DNA from: an uncultured Gallionellaceae bacterium
GTDB taxonomy: Bacteria; Pseudomonadota; Gammaproteobacteria; Burkholderiales; Gallionellaceae
Reading direction: 5' to 3'
DNA: 64,000 bases
NCBI GenBank assembly: GCA_903847155.1
Contig: CAINCU010000067.1
Coordinates: 1 to 64,000 of the forward strand
Positions 57,575 through 64,000 of the stretch are shown here, piece by piece. How positions within the stretch are numbered: position 1 is the stretch's first letter; the number at the start of each line of letters is the position of its first letter. The position numbers and the translations under genes were made by a program. The notes under the pieces were generated by a model that searched no databases, was not told the origin of the DNA, and was given only the letters and a program-made list of their open reading frames with translations.

Positions 57575-58153
57575 TTACGCACTATGCAGCTTTAACATCG
57601 CTGCTTCCATCTTGCCTTCGATGACGAGCGGAGCGACATCTTGTGCGCGTTGCAACGCTTCATCAATCAAAATCTGCTCTTCCTTGCGCGGTGCATTCAG
57701 CACGTAATTCACCACTTCGCTGCGTTCGCCCGGATGACCAACACCAACGCGCAAGCGCCAGAACTCTTTGGTGCCCAGATGCGCGATGATGTCCTTCAGA
57801 CCGTTGTGCCCGCCATGTCCGCCGCCCAGCTTGAGCTTGGCGCTGCCCGGCGGCAGGTCGAGTTCATCATGTACCACTAATATCTGATCGGGCAATATTT
57901 TGTAAAACAATGCCAACGCAACCACGGACCGACCGCTCACGTTCATAAAGGTCTGCGGCTTGAGCAGATGCACTTCATGTCCGTGCAAATTGGCGCGTGC
58001 AACTTGGCCGTGAAACTTGCTGTCGGTTTTGAAGTTAAAACTTTGCGAACGCGCCAGTTCATCCACCCACCAGAATCCGGCGTTGTGGCGCGAGGCTTCA
58101 TATTCCCGTCCCGGATTACCCAGGCCGACAATCAGTTTGATTGGTTCGCTCAT
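57575..58153 (-). CDS. pth: Peptidyl-tRNA hydrolase
   Basis: Pth frees tRNA from peptidyl-tRNA that has dropped off ribosomes. Motifs: [25 protein letters not shown] with the catalytic histidine, [23 protein letters not shown] with the catalytic aspartate, and [13 protein letters not shown]. The ORF-track start at 58171 lies inside a terminator hairpin. The ATG at 58153 gives [15 protein letters not shown] and 192 residues. No Shine-Dalgarno is present because a T-run directly precedes the start. Confidence 0.95.
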   Translation of the reverse strand: MSEPIKLIVGLGNPGREYEASRHNAGFWWVDELARSQSFNFKTDSKFHGQVARANLHGHEVHLLKPQTFMNVSGRSVVALALFYKILPDQILVVHDELDLPPGSAKLKLGGGHGGHNGLKDIIAHLGTKEFWRLRVGVGHPGERSEVVNYVLNAPRKEEQILIDEALQRAQDVAPLVIEGKMEAAMLKLHSA

Positions 58154-58157
58154 AATG

Positions 58158-58194
58158 AAAAAACCCGCCATGCATCGTTAGATCGCATGGCGGG
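58158..58194 (-). terminator. Strong terminator between rplY and pth
   Basis: On the minus strand CCCGCCATGC-n11-GCATGGCGGG is followed by TTTTTT. The T-run ends only 4 nt before the pth ATG, so the hairpin occupies the place where the pth ribosome binding site would be. Confidence 0.85.
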
Positions 58195-58210
58195 TCATAC
58201 TGTTTGCAGC

Positions 58211-58894
58211 TTATTTCTTGGCAGCAGGCTTGGCAGTCGCTGCGGCAGCAGCAGCGGCTGGAGCAGCAGCGGCCGTTGACGCGGCGGAAGCGGCAGCGGC
58301 AGCAGCTGCATCGGCAGCAGCTTCCACTGCGCCGCGCGGCACTTGCACTGTTGCCACGGCATCGCTGGCGTGGTGATGGCCTGCAACTTCCACGCCCTTG
58401 GGCAGTTTGACATCGGCCACGTGGATGGAGTGACCCAAGTCCAGGGTGACCAAATCAACTTCAATAGCTGTGGGCAGATCGGCTGGCAAGCAGACGATTT
58501 CCATTTCGTTCAGCACGTGACTGACGATGCCGCCGCCGGTCTTCACGCCGGGAGCGAGATCGGCATTGATGAAGTGCAACGGCACTCTCATGTGAATCTT
58601 CTTCTTGGCATCCACACGCTGGAAGTCAATATGTTGCACTTGTTGGCGGAACGGGTGCATATGGAAATCGCGCAGCAGCACGTCTTCCTTCTTGCCGTCC
58701 AGTTCCAGCGTCAGAATGGAAGCGTGGAACGCTTCGTTGCGCAGTGCGTAATATAGTGTGTTGTGATCGATATCAATCATGGTTGCTTCGCCCGTACCGT
58801 AAACGATGCCGGGAACTCGGTTCGTTTTACGCAGACGGCGGCTCGCACCCGTTCCTTGCGTTTTGCGTGTTGTTGCGCTGATTTCGATTGCCAT
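58211..58894 (-). CDS. rplY: 50S ribosomal protein L25 / general stress protein Ctc
   Basis: L25 of the long Ctc type binds 5S rRNA. The N-terminal L25 domain (about residues 5-90; [48 protein letters not shown]) is followed by the Ctc C-terminal beta domain ([36 protein letters not shown]). The last 40 residues are almost pure alanine with a KPAAKK end. GGAGAA lies 5 nt before the ATG. It follows prs on the same strand. Confidence 0.96.
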   Translation of the reverse strand: MAIEISATTRKTQGTGASRRLRKTNRVPGIVYGTGEATMIDIDHNTLYYALRNEAFHASILTLELDGKKEDVLLRDFHMHPFRQQVQHIDFQRVDAKKKIHMRVPLHFINADLAPGVKTGGGIVSHVLNEMEIVCLPADLPTAIEVDLVTLDLGHSIHVADVKLPKGVEVAGHHHASDAVATVQVPRGAVEAAADAAAAAAASAASTAAAAPAAAAAAATAKPAAKK

Positions 58895-58947
58895 TTTACT
58901 TCTCCACTTCTAGTGAAGCTCTCCGCGACCAGTGAGCTTCGGGTTGC

Positions 58948-58970
58948 GCATCAGCCAACATGGCTGATGC
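58948..58970 (-). other. Hairpin between prs and rplY
   Basis: GCATCAGCC-AACAT-GGCTGATGC, a perfect 9-bp stem directly behind the prs stop and about 55 nt before the rplY start. On the minus strand the T-rich stretch precedes rather than follows the stem, so it is not a standard terminator; an mRNA-processing or leader structure is likelier. Confidence 0.5.
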
Positions 58971-58976
58971 AAAAAA

Positions 58977-59924
58977 TTAATCCATAAACAGCGAGCTGAC
59001 CGACTCTTCCGCATTGATGCGGCGCATGGTTTCGGCCAGCAGTTCCGCCACACTCAACTGGCGAATGCGTGAGCAGTTGCGCGCATCTTCGCGCAACGGG
59101 ATGGTGTCGGTCACTACCAGTTCGTCAATCGCCGATTTCTCCAGACGCTCAATCGCCGGACCGGACAAAACCGGGTGCGTACAGTAAGCGATCACGCGCT
59201 CGGCTCCTTTCTCCTTCAAGGCATTCGCCGCTTCGCACAAGGTGTTTGCAGTATCCACCATATCATCCATGATGATGCAAGTACGACCTGCCACGTCGCC
59301 GATGATATTCATCACCTTGGCCACGTTCGGCTTGGGACGACGTTTATCGATAATCGCCAAGTCGGATTCCAGACGCTTCGCCAGCGCGCGTGCACGCACC
59401 ACGCCCCCCACGTCAGGTGATACCACGATCAGATTTTCGTAATGTTTCTTCCACACATCGCCCAGCAAAATCGGCGCGGCGTAGATATTATCCACCGGAA
59501 TATCGAAGAAGCCCTGTATCTGATCGGAGTGCAAATCCATGGTCAACAAGCGATCCACGCCAACACCAACCAGCATGTCAGCCACCACCCTAGCGGTGAT
59601 CGCCACGCGCGCGGAACGCGGGCGGCGATCCTGGCGGGCATAACCGAAATAGGGCATGGCGGCGGTGATACGCCCGGCTGAGGCGCGCTTCAGCGCATCC
59701 ACCATCACCATCACTTCCATCAGCGTATCGTTGGTCGGCACGCACGTGGATTGCAGGATAAACACATCCTTGCCGCGCACATGCTCAAGAATCTCGACCA
59801 TCACTTCGCCATCAGAAAAACGGCTGATCGTGGCACGACCAAGATGGATGTGCAGATGCTGCGCTACCTTTTCGGCCAGCTTGGGATTGGCATTACCGGT
59901 GAAGACCATCATGTCGCCTGACAT
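58977..59924 (-). CDS. prs: Ribose-phosphate pyrophosphokinase
   Basis: Prs makes PRPP from ribose 5-phosphate and ATP for nucleotide, histidine and tryptophan synthesis. Motifs: [88 protein letters not shown] and the PRPP loop [14 protein letters not shown]. The ATG at 59924 with GAGG 5 nt upstream gives 315 residues, as in E. coli. The ORF track adds two residues from a GTG. Confidence 0.97.
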   Translation of the reverse strand: MSGDMMVFTGNANPKLAEKVAQHLHIHLGRATISRFSDGEVMVEILEHVRGKDVFILQSTCVPTNDTLMEVMVMVDALKRASAGRITAAMPYFGYARQDRRPRSARVAITARVVADMLVGVGVDRLLTMDLHSDQIQGFFDIPVDNIYAAPILLGDVWKKHYENLIVVSPDVGGVVRARALAKRLESDLAIIDKRRPKPNVAKVMNIIGDVAGRTCIIMDDMVDTANTLCEAANALKEKGAERVIAYCTHPVLSGPAIERLEKSAIDELVVTDTIPLREDARNCSRIRQLSVAELLAETMRRINAEESVSSLFMD

Positions 59925-59944
59925 GGTCACCTCGCAAAGTTAAA

Positions 59945-59962
59945 ATGGGCGCGAACGCCCAT
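59945..59962 (-). other. TTCG-loop hairpin between tRNA-Gln and prs
   Basis: ATGGGCG-TTCG-CGCCCAT on the minus strand is a 7-bp stem with a TTCG loop followed by TTTTAA. It lies 20 nt behind the tRNA and 20 nt before prs, where it could mark the tRNA 3' processing point or a weak terminator. Confidence 0.5.
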
Positions 59963-59982
59963 CACGACCTGATTGAAGAATC

Positions 59983-60057
59983 TGGCTGGGGAGGTAGGGA
60001 TCGAACCTACGAATGACGGGATCAAAACCCGTTGCCTTACCACTTGGCGACTCCCCA
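59983..60057 (-). tRNA. tRNA-Gln (anticodon TTG)
   Basis: The minus strand gives a 75-nt cloverleaf: acceptor TGGGGAG/CTCCCCA, D arm, anticodon stem CGGGT/ATCCCG-type around loop TTTTGAT with anticodon TTG, T arm GTAGG-TTCGATC-CCTAC, and encoded GCCA end. It lies between ispE and prs, as in other betaproteobacteria. Confidence 0.96.
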
Positions 60058-60101
60058 AAAACTTGTCAGACGCTGAATAAAACTACTGCATTTGCTTCGT
60101 T

Positions 60102-60968
60102 TCAAACTGCTTCTGTTACTGCAAAATCTTTCAGCGGATGCTGTTGCAATCCACGCGCGACAAATCCGCGCATACCTTGCGGCAACTGCTGCAATACCGC
60201 CTGTGCTTCCGCTTCCGTGGCAAAACCGGCAAATACGCAGGCACCGGAGCCGGTCATCAGTACGGGCGCGAAACGCGCCAACCATGCCAGATGCTCAGCT
60301 ACTTCGGGGTATAACTTGCAAGCTACCGCTTGCAGATCATTGCCCAATTGCCAAAGATCAGAATCATGCCCCTTCGGAAGGGCGCGCATTGTCATCGAAA
60401 TCGTATTTCGTGTCAATTCTGGATGGGTGAATATTTTCACCGTTGGAACATGCACTGGCGGACACAGCACCACATACCATGTATCTGACAGGGGATACGC
60501 CTGCAACTGCTCGCCCACGCCCTCGGCAAAAGCGTTCTCGCCGAACACAAATACCGGCACATCGGCGCCCAGACTCAACCCCATCTGCATCAGGCGTTCG
60601 CGCGACAAACCCAGATACCACAAGCGATTCAGCGCCAGCAAGGTGGTCGCCGCATCCGAACTGCCGCCGCCCAATCCGCCGCCCATCGGGATGCGTTTCT
60701 CCAGTTCAATATCCACGCCCAGCTTGCAGCCGGTCTGCTGTTGCAGCAACCGCGCGGCACGCACGCATAAGTCTTGTTCCGGCGGCACGCCTTCCAACGC
60801 ATTGATGCGGTGCACTTCGCCATCTTCGCGCAAGGTGAAGTACAGGGTGTCGTTCAAATCAATAAAACGGAATAGGGTTTGCAGCAGGTGATAACCGTCG
60901 GCACGGCGACCTATCACATGCAGGAACAGATTGAGTTTGGCGGGAGCGGGACAGGTCAGCGTAGTCAT
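60102..60968 (-). CDS. ispE: 4-diphosphocytidyl-2-C-methyl-D-erythritol kinase
   Basis: IspE is the GHMP-family kinase of the non-mevalonate isoprenoid pathway. Motifs: CPAPAKLNLFLHVIGRRADGYHLLQTLF, the ATP loop PMGGGLGGGSSDAATTLLALN and the C-terminal LMTGSGACVFAGF. The ATG at 60968 overlaps the lolB stop (ATGA) and has GGGAGG 4 nt upstream, giving 288 residues. Confidence 0.96.
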   Translation of the reverse strand: MTTLTCPAPAKLNLFLHVIGRRADGYHLLQTLFRFIDLNDTLYFTLREDGEVHRINALEGVPPEQDLCVRAARLLQQQTGCKLGVDIELEKRIPMGGGLGGGSSDAATTLLALNRLWYLGLSRERLMQMGLSLGADVPVFVFGENAFAEGVGEQLQAYPLSDTWYVVLCPPVHVPTVKIFTHPELTRNTISMTMRALPKGHDSDLWQLGNDLQAVACKLYPEVAEHLAWLARFAPVLMTGSGACVFAGFATEAEAQAVLQQLPQGMRGFVARGLQQHPLKDFAVTEAV

Positions 60969-61516
60969 CGAGCCTCCCAATCGTCGATCAGCAACGTTAC
61001 TTCCATACCTTCCCGCTTCAAACCCAGGCGCAACGGCAGCGCATCCTTGTTATCGGCTGCATAACGCGAGAACTGTATCTCCCAGCCCTGCTGACGCAAT
61101 ACGCTCACTTGTCCGTTCGCATTACGTTCGATTTGCGCTTCACCGTCCGGTGCGGGCAAAGCGGTGACCCAGTAACGCAGGCCAGACAGTGGCAATTGCC
61201 AGCCCAGCACTTGCTGCATCAGGGTTTGCATATCCTGCGCTGAGTAGTGTTTATCGGAGGTATCCAGCGTGGACTCATGCACATCGCGGCGGATGCGCGC
61301 CACCGTTTGACCCAGCGGGGCTAGCAGCAGAATCTCATCTTCTGCCTCACTGTGAACCCAACGCAACCCCGCACTTTCGCGCTGCTCACCCTGTTTGACG
61401 GATACCCTCCCGTTGAAGGCAAACGGCGCATCAGCCTGTAGCGGACGCTGCACCGCGACAGGCGCAGTCGCGCAGCCTGTCATAAGCACAATGAACAGCA
61501 GGATGAAACGATGCAT
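60965..61516 (-). CDS. lolB: Outer-membrane lipoprotein receptor LolB
   Basis: LolB accepts lipoproteins from LolA and inserts them into the outer membrane. The short lipoprotein signal MHRFILLFIVLMTGC ends in a lipobox. The body contains FAFNGRVSVKQGEQRESAGLRWVHSEAEDEILLLAPLGQTVARI, typical of LolB. The length is 183 residues. It starts 2 nt behind the TPR gene and overlaps ispE, forming the conserved TPR-lolB-ispE block. Confidence 0.93.
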   Translation of the reverse strand: MHRFILLFIVLMTGCATAPVAVQRPLQADAPFAFNGRVSVKQGEQRESAGLRWVHSEAEDEILLLAPLGQTVARIRRDVHESTLDTSDKHYSAQDMQTLMQQVLGWQLPLSGLRYWVTALPAPDGEAQIERNANGQVSVLRQQGWEIQFSRYAADNKDALPLRLGLKREGMEVTLLIDDWEAR

Positions 61517-61518
61517 AG

Positions 61519-63276
61519 CTAAGGGATAAAACGCTTCATCACCGCCTTGAGTGATTCATTGTCGGGATATTTTTTCGCGCTATCCGTCCACACTTCACGC
61601 GCGCCTTCCTGGTCGCCCTGCTTCCACATCGCTTCGCCCAGATGTGCGGCGATCTCGGGATCGGGATCAGTCTTGTAGGCACGCTGCAAAAATTCCAGAC
61701 TCTTGGCGTACTGCCCCAAGCGGTAATACCCCCAGCCCATGCTATCGATGATCGCCGCGTCGTCCGGTGCCAGCTTGTATGCCTTGCCCACCAATTCCAT
61801 CGCTTCCGGGATGCGCACGTTGCGCTCCAGCAAGCTATAGCCCAAAGCATTGTAGGCATGCGCGTTGTCAGGATCGACTTTCATCAGTTTGCGCGTCAAC
61901 TGCTCGAACACATCATGTTTGTTCAGCTTGTCGGCGATGAGCGCACTTTGGTAAAGCAATTCGGGCTGATCGGGAAAGGATTCCAATCCTCGCGCTAATA
62001 CCTTGAAACTTTCCTCGTACTGCTTCGCATCGCGCAGGAACTGCGATTCGATCATCAGCAATTGCACGCGCCCTGATTCATCCTTGGGTACAGCCTGATT
62101 GAGTACCTTGCGCGCCTCATTCAATTGACCGGATTTGTTGAGCAAATAAGCCATGCGCAAATGCGACTGGTAATCGTATTCGCCACCGCTGATCTGGCGG
62201 TAGTGTTGCAACGCAGCCGCGTCATCTTTTTTCGCCTCGCTCAATTGCCCCAGATAAAAGTGCAGTGTGTTTTCGTCCTTGTTTTTATCATCGCTCGCCA
62301 AAGCCTGACGCAATTCGCGTTCGGCTCGATCCAGCTCGCCCAGTTGCAGCGAAATCAGCGCGATAGCGAATGCCAATTCAGGGCTGCCAGGACGCTGTTG
62401 CAACAGCTTGGTGAACTCATCGCGGGCAGGAGCATATTGTTTTTGCGTCAGCAACATTCGCGCATAGATCAAACGTATCTCTTTGTTTTCGTCATGCGCT
62501 TGCAGATATTTTTTCAGCAGATCGGCCGCCTTTTGCGGCTCCGTGCGTTGCAGCAATTGCGCCTCAAGCACCACGGCCAAATCCCAATCGGGGCGCAAAG
62601 CGACTGCCTGTTGCGACTCGGTCACGGCCCTTTCATGTTTGTTGGCGGCCTCGGCCGTTTGCGCCAATACCCAATGCGCTTCTGCCACTTGCGGATAGGG
62701 TTGCGTAACCTGTGTCAGCCAGTCCAGCGCCGCGTTCTTGTCCTGCACACGATTCAGCATGCCGTAAATGCTCATCAGTGTGCGTCCGACGTTGTCCGGG
62801 TCGGATGCCAGCAACGCCACGACATGCGGGCGCACCTCCTCCAATTTGCCGCCGGTCAACAATAGGGACACCAGCATCTGCTTGGCCAGCGGTGAAGTCG
62901 GTTCCAGTTGTTGCCACAACTCGAACGCCTGTACCGACTGATCATATTGATGCGCCTCAAATGCAAGTTGTGCCGCACGCCTTGCCACACGCGGATCGCG
63001 CGTGGTCTTTGCCAGATCGAGATAAGCCTGTGCCGCCAACTCCGGCCGGCTCCGTTGCGCGGCAATGTCGCCCAGCAGGAATTCGTACATCAAACTGTCG
63101 GTCAGTTCTACATTGGGCAAATCCAGCTTGGGCGGCTCAACGATTTTTTCCAGTTGCGCCTTGCCCACGTTGGCATTCTGCTCCGGTGCGTCAACCGACG
63201 CTTGCTGCGGCACATGCGCACAAGCTGCCAGTAGTGGGAATAACAACAGGATGGAATATCGAATTGTGGGCTTCAT
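61519..63276 (-). CDS. TPR-repeat lipoprotein
   Basis: The 585-residue protein has a lipoprotein signal (SILLLFPLLAACAHVPQQ) and then tandem tetratricopeptide repeats over most of its length (for example ARDEFTKLLQQRPGSPELAFAIALISLQLGELDRAERELRQAL and AHAYNALGYSLLERNVRIPEAMELVGKAYKLAPDDAAIIDSMGWGYYRLGQYAKSLEFLQRAYKTDPD). It is the first gene of the lolB-ispE-tRNA-prs group, as in many betaproteobacteria. A role in outer-membrane or envelope assembly is inferred from the context; binding partners are unknown. Confidence 0.88.
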   Translation of the reverse strand: MKPTIRYSILLLFPLLAACAHVPQQASVDAPEQNANVGKAQLEKIVEPPKLDLPNVELTDSLMYEFLLGDIAAQRSRPELAAQAYLDLAKTTRDPRVARRAAQLAFEAHQYDQSVQAFELWQQLEPTSPLAKQMLVSLLLTGGKLEEVRPHVVALLASDPDNVGRTLMSIYGMLNRVQDKNAALDWLTQVTQPYPQVAEAHWVLAQTAEAANKHERAVTESQQAVALRPDWDLAVVLEAQLLQRTEPQKAADLLKKYLQAHDENKEIRLIYARMLLTQKQYAPARDEFTKLLQQRPGSPELAFAIALISLQLGELDRAERELRQALASDDKNKDENTLHFYLGQLSEAKKDDAAALQHYRQISGGEYDYQSHLRMAYLLNKSGQLNEARKVLNQAVPKDESGRVQLLMIESQFLRDAKQYEESFKVLARGLESFPDQPELLYQSALIADKLNKHDVFEQLTRKLMKVDPDNAHAYNALGYSLLERNVRIPEAMELVGKAYKLAPDDAAIIDSMGWGYYRLGQYAKSLEFLQRAYKTDPDPEIAAHLGEAMWKQGDQEGAREVWTDSAKKYPDNESLKAVMKRFIP

Positions 63277-63355
63277 TGGTTTAAGGGTATTTTGATGCGA
63301 GGCGACATATTAGGTTATATTTGCCGCAACTCAAAACCACTCGATTCCAAACTGA

Positions 63356-64000
63356 ATGCCAGCACCAATAACCCTAGCCGCATGTAACTTGACGCGCTTC
63401 CACGGAAAGCGTTGCGTGGTCAACGACGTATCGCTGGAACTGCGGCGCGGCGAGGTGTTGGGGTTGCTGGGTCACAACGGCGCGGGCAAGAGCACCACGT
63501 TGCAAATGCTGGCCGGCTCCTTGACGCCCGGCAGCGGACAAGTCGAGGTGTGCAATTTCGATCTGGCGAAAAACCCGGAGCAAGCCAAGGCCTGTCTCGG
63601 TTTTCTGCCGGAGCAGCCACCGTTGTACCGCGACATGCGGGTGGATGATTTCCTGCTGTTTGCCGCCAGACTGCATCGTGTTGCGCCTGCAAAACTCGCC
63701 GACTACCTGCAATTGGCCAAACAACGCTGCGGCCTGCTCGATTGCGGACAGCAGCTCATCGGCAGATTATCCAAGGGCTATCAACAACGCGTCGGCATCG
63801 CGCAAGCTCTCATCCATCAACCCGCCGTGGTCATTCTGGATGAACCGACCGTCGGCCTCGACCCCACGCAAATACGCGACATCCGCAACCTCATCCGAGA
63901 ACTGGGTAACAGCAGCAGCGTGATTCTTTCCACGCACCTGATGAACGAAGTGGAAAATATCTGCGACCGCGCCATCATTTTGCAGGAAGGCAAAGTGATC
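63356..64000 (+). CDS. ABC transporter ATP-binding protein (truncated by window edge)
   Basis: The ORF starts at 63356 and is open to the window end (215 codons so far), which is why the ORF track misses it. Walker A GLLGHNGAGKSTTLQMLAGSL, Q-loop FLPEQPPLYRDM, signature LSKGYQQRVGIAQA, Walker B VVILDEPTVGLDP and switch histidine in LSTHLMNEVE are all present. The type is the CcmA/GldA-like group, which usually pairs with a downstream ABC-2 permease. It is divergent from the TPR gene, with 79 bp between the starts. Confidence 0.93.
   Translation, partial: MPAPITLAACNLTRFHGKRCVVNDVSLELRRGEVLGLLGHNGAGKSTTLQMLAGSLTPGSGQVEVCNFDLAKNPEQAKACLGFLPEQPPLYRDMRVDDFLLFAARLHRVAPAKLADYLQLAKQRCGLLDCGQQLIGRLSKGYQQRVGIAQALIHQPAVVILDEPTVGLDPTQIRDIRNLIRELGNSSSVILSTHLMNEVENICDRAIILQEGKVI

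Overview
The window reads as chromosomal DNA of a Gram-negative betaproteobacterium, most likely in the Nitrosomonadales/Gallionellaceae sphere. That placement is an inference from gene content and order: rnfABCDGE-nth, lolB-ispE-tRNA-Gln-prs-rplY-pth-ychF, a stand-alone Si-type transhydrogenase, and a six-gene hydrogenase-4-like membrane complex. Coding density is high. There is one tRNA, no rRNA, no CRISPR array and no intact insertion sequence. The only mobile-element trace is a decayed IS630-type transposase near 49.4-49.9 kb.

Layout. 0-7.8 kb: potassium uptake, with a minus-strand kdp operon (a new 30-codon leader ORF, kdpF, kdpA, kdpB, kdpC, then a TorF-type porin) divergent from kup. 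8-13.9 kb: the Rnf ferredoxin:NAD+ oxidoreductase genes rnfABCDGE followed by nth. 14-15.2 kb: a three-gene cassette of small proteins, including a DsrC/TusE homologue without its cysteines. 15.4-22 kb: an Aer-like chemoreceptor, an LplT-like transporter, a secreted Ala/Pro-repeat protein, then miaB-ybeY-corC. 22.2-22.6 kb: two tandem paralogous 32-residue membrane proteins missing from the ORF track. 22.7-30.7 kb: a two-component system, a Spy/CpxP-like protein, and a NodT-MacA-MacB-type efflux operon. 30.8-39.7 kb: TlpA-like thioredoxin, hslR, a methyltransferase-like protein, an Orn/Lys/Arg decarboxylase, dcd with a coupled small ORF, metG and sthA. 39.9-41.8 kb: two response-regulator genes. 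42-49.1 kb: hyfBCEFGI-like genes whose large subunit lacks the Ni ligands, so an energy-converting hydrogenase-related (Ehr) complex. 50-64 kb: housekeeping genes (eno, srkA, rhlE, ychF, pth, rplY, prs, tRNA-Gln, ispE, lolB, a TPR lipoprotein) and the start of an ABC transporter.

Functional themes. Rnf, the Ehr-like complex and the transhydrogenase all balance reducing power and ion gradients. Kdp and Kup supply potassium over a wide affinity range. Many genes are translationally coupled through ATGA or TAATG overlaps.

The least explained signals are: the pair of 32-aa membrane proteins; a promoter-hairpin-terminator unit that looks like a small RNA between ychF and pth; a 46-nt inverted copy of ychF coding sequence in ychF's own leader; a family of palindromic repeats sitting directly behind stop codons; the cysteine-less DsrC cassette; and helically phased repeats in front of kdp. 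All coordinates were read by eye. Family assignments rest on recognised motifs, not on database searches.
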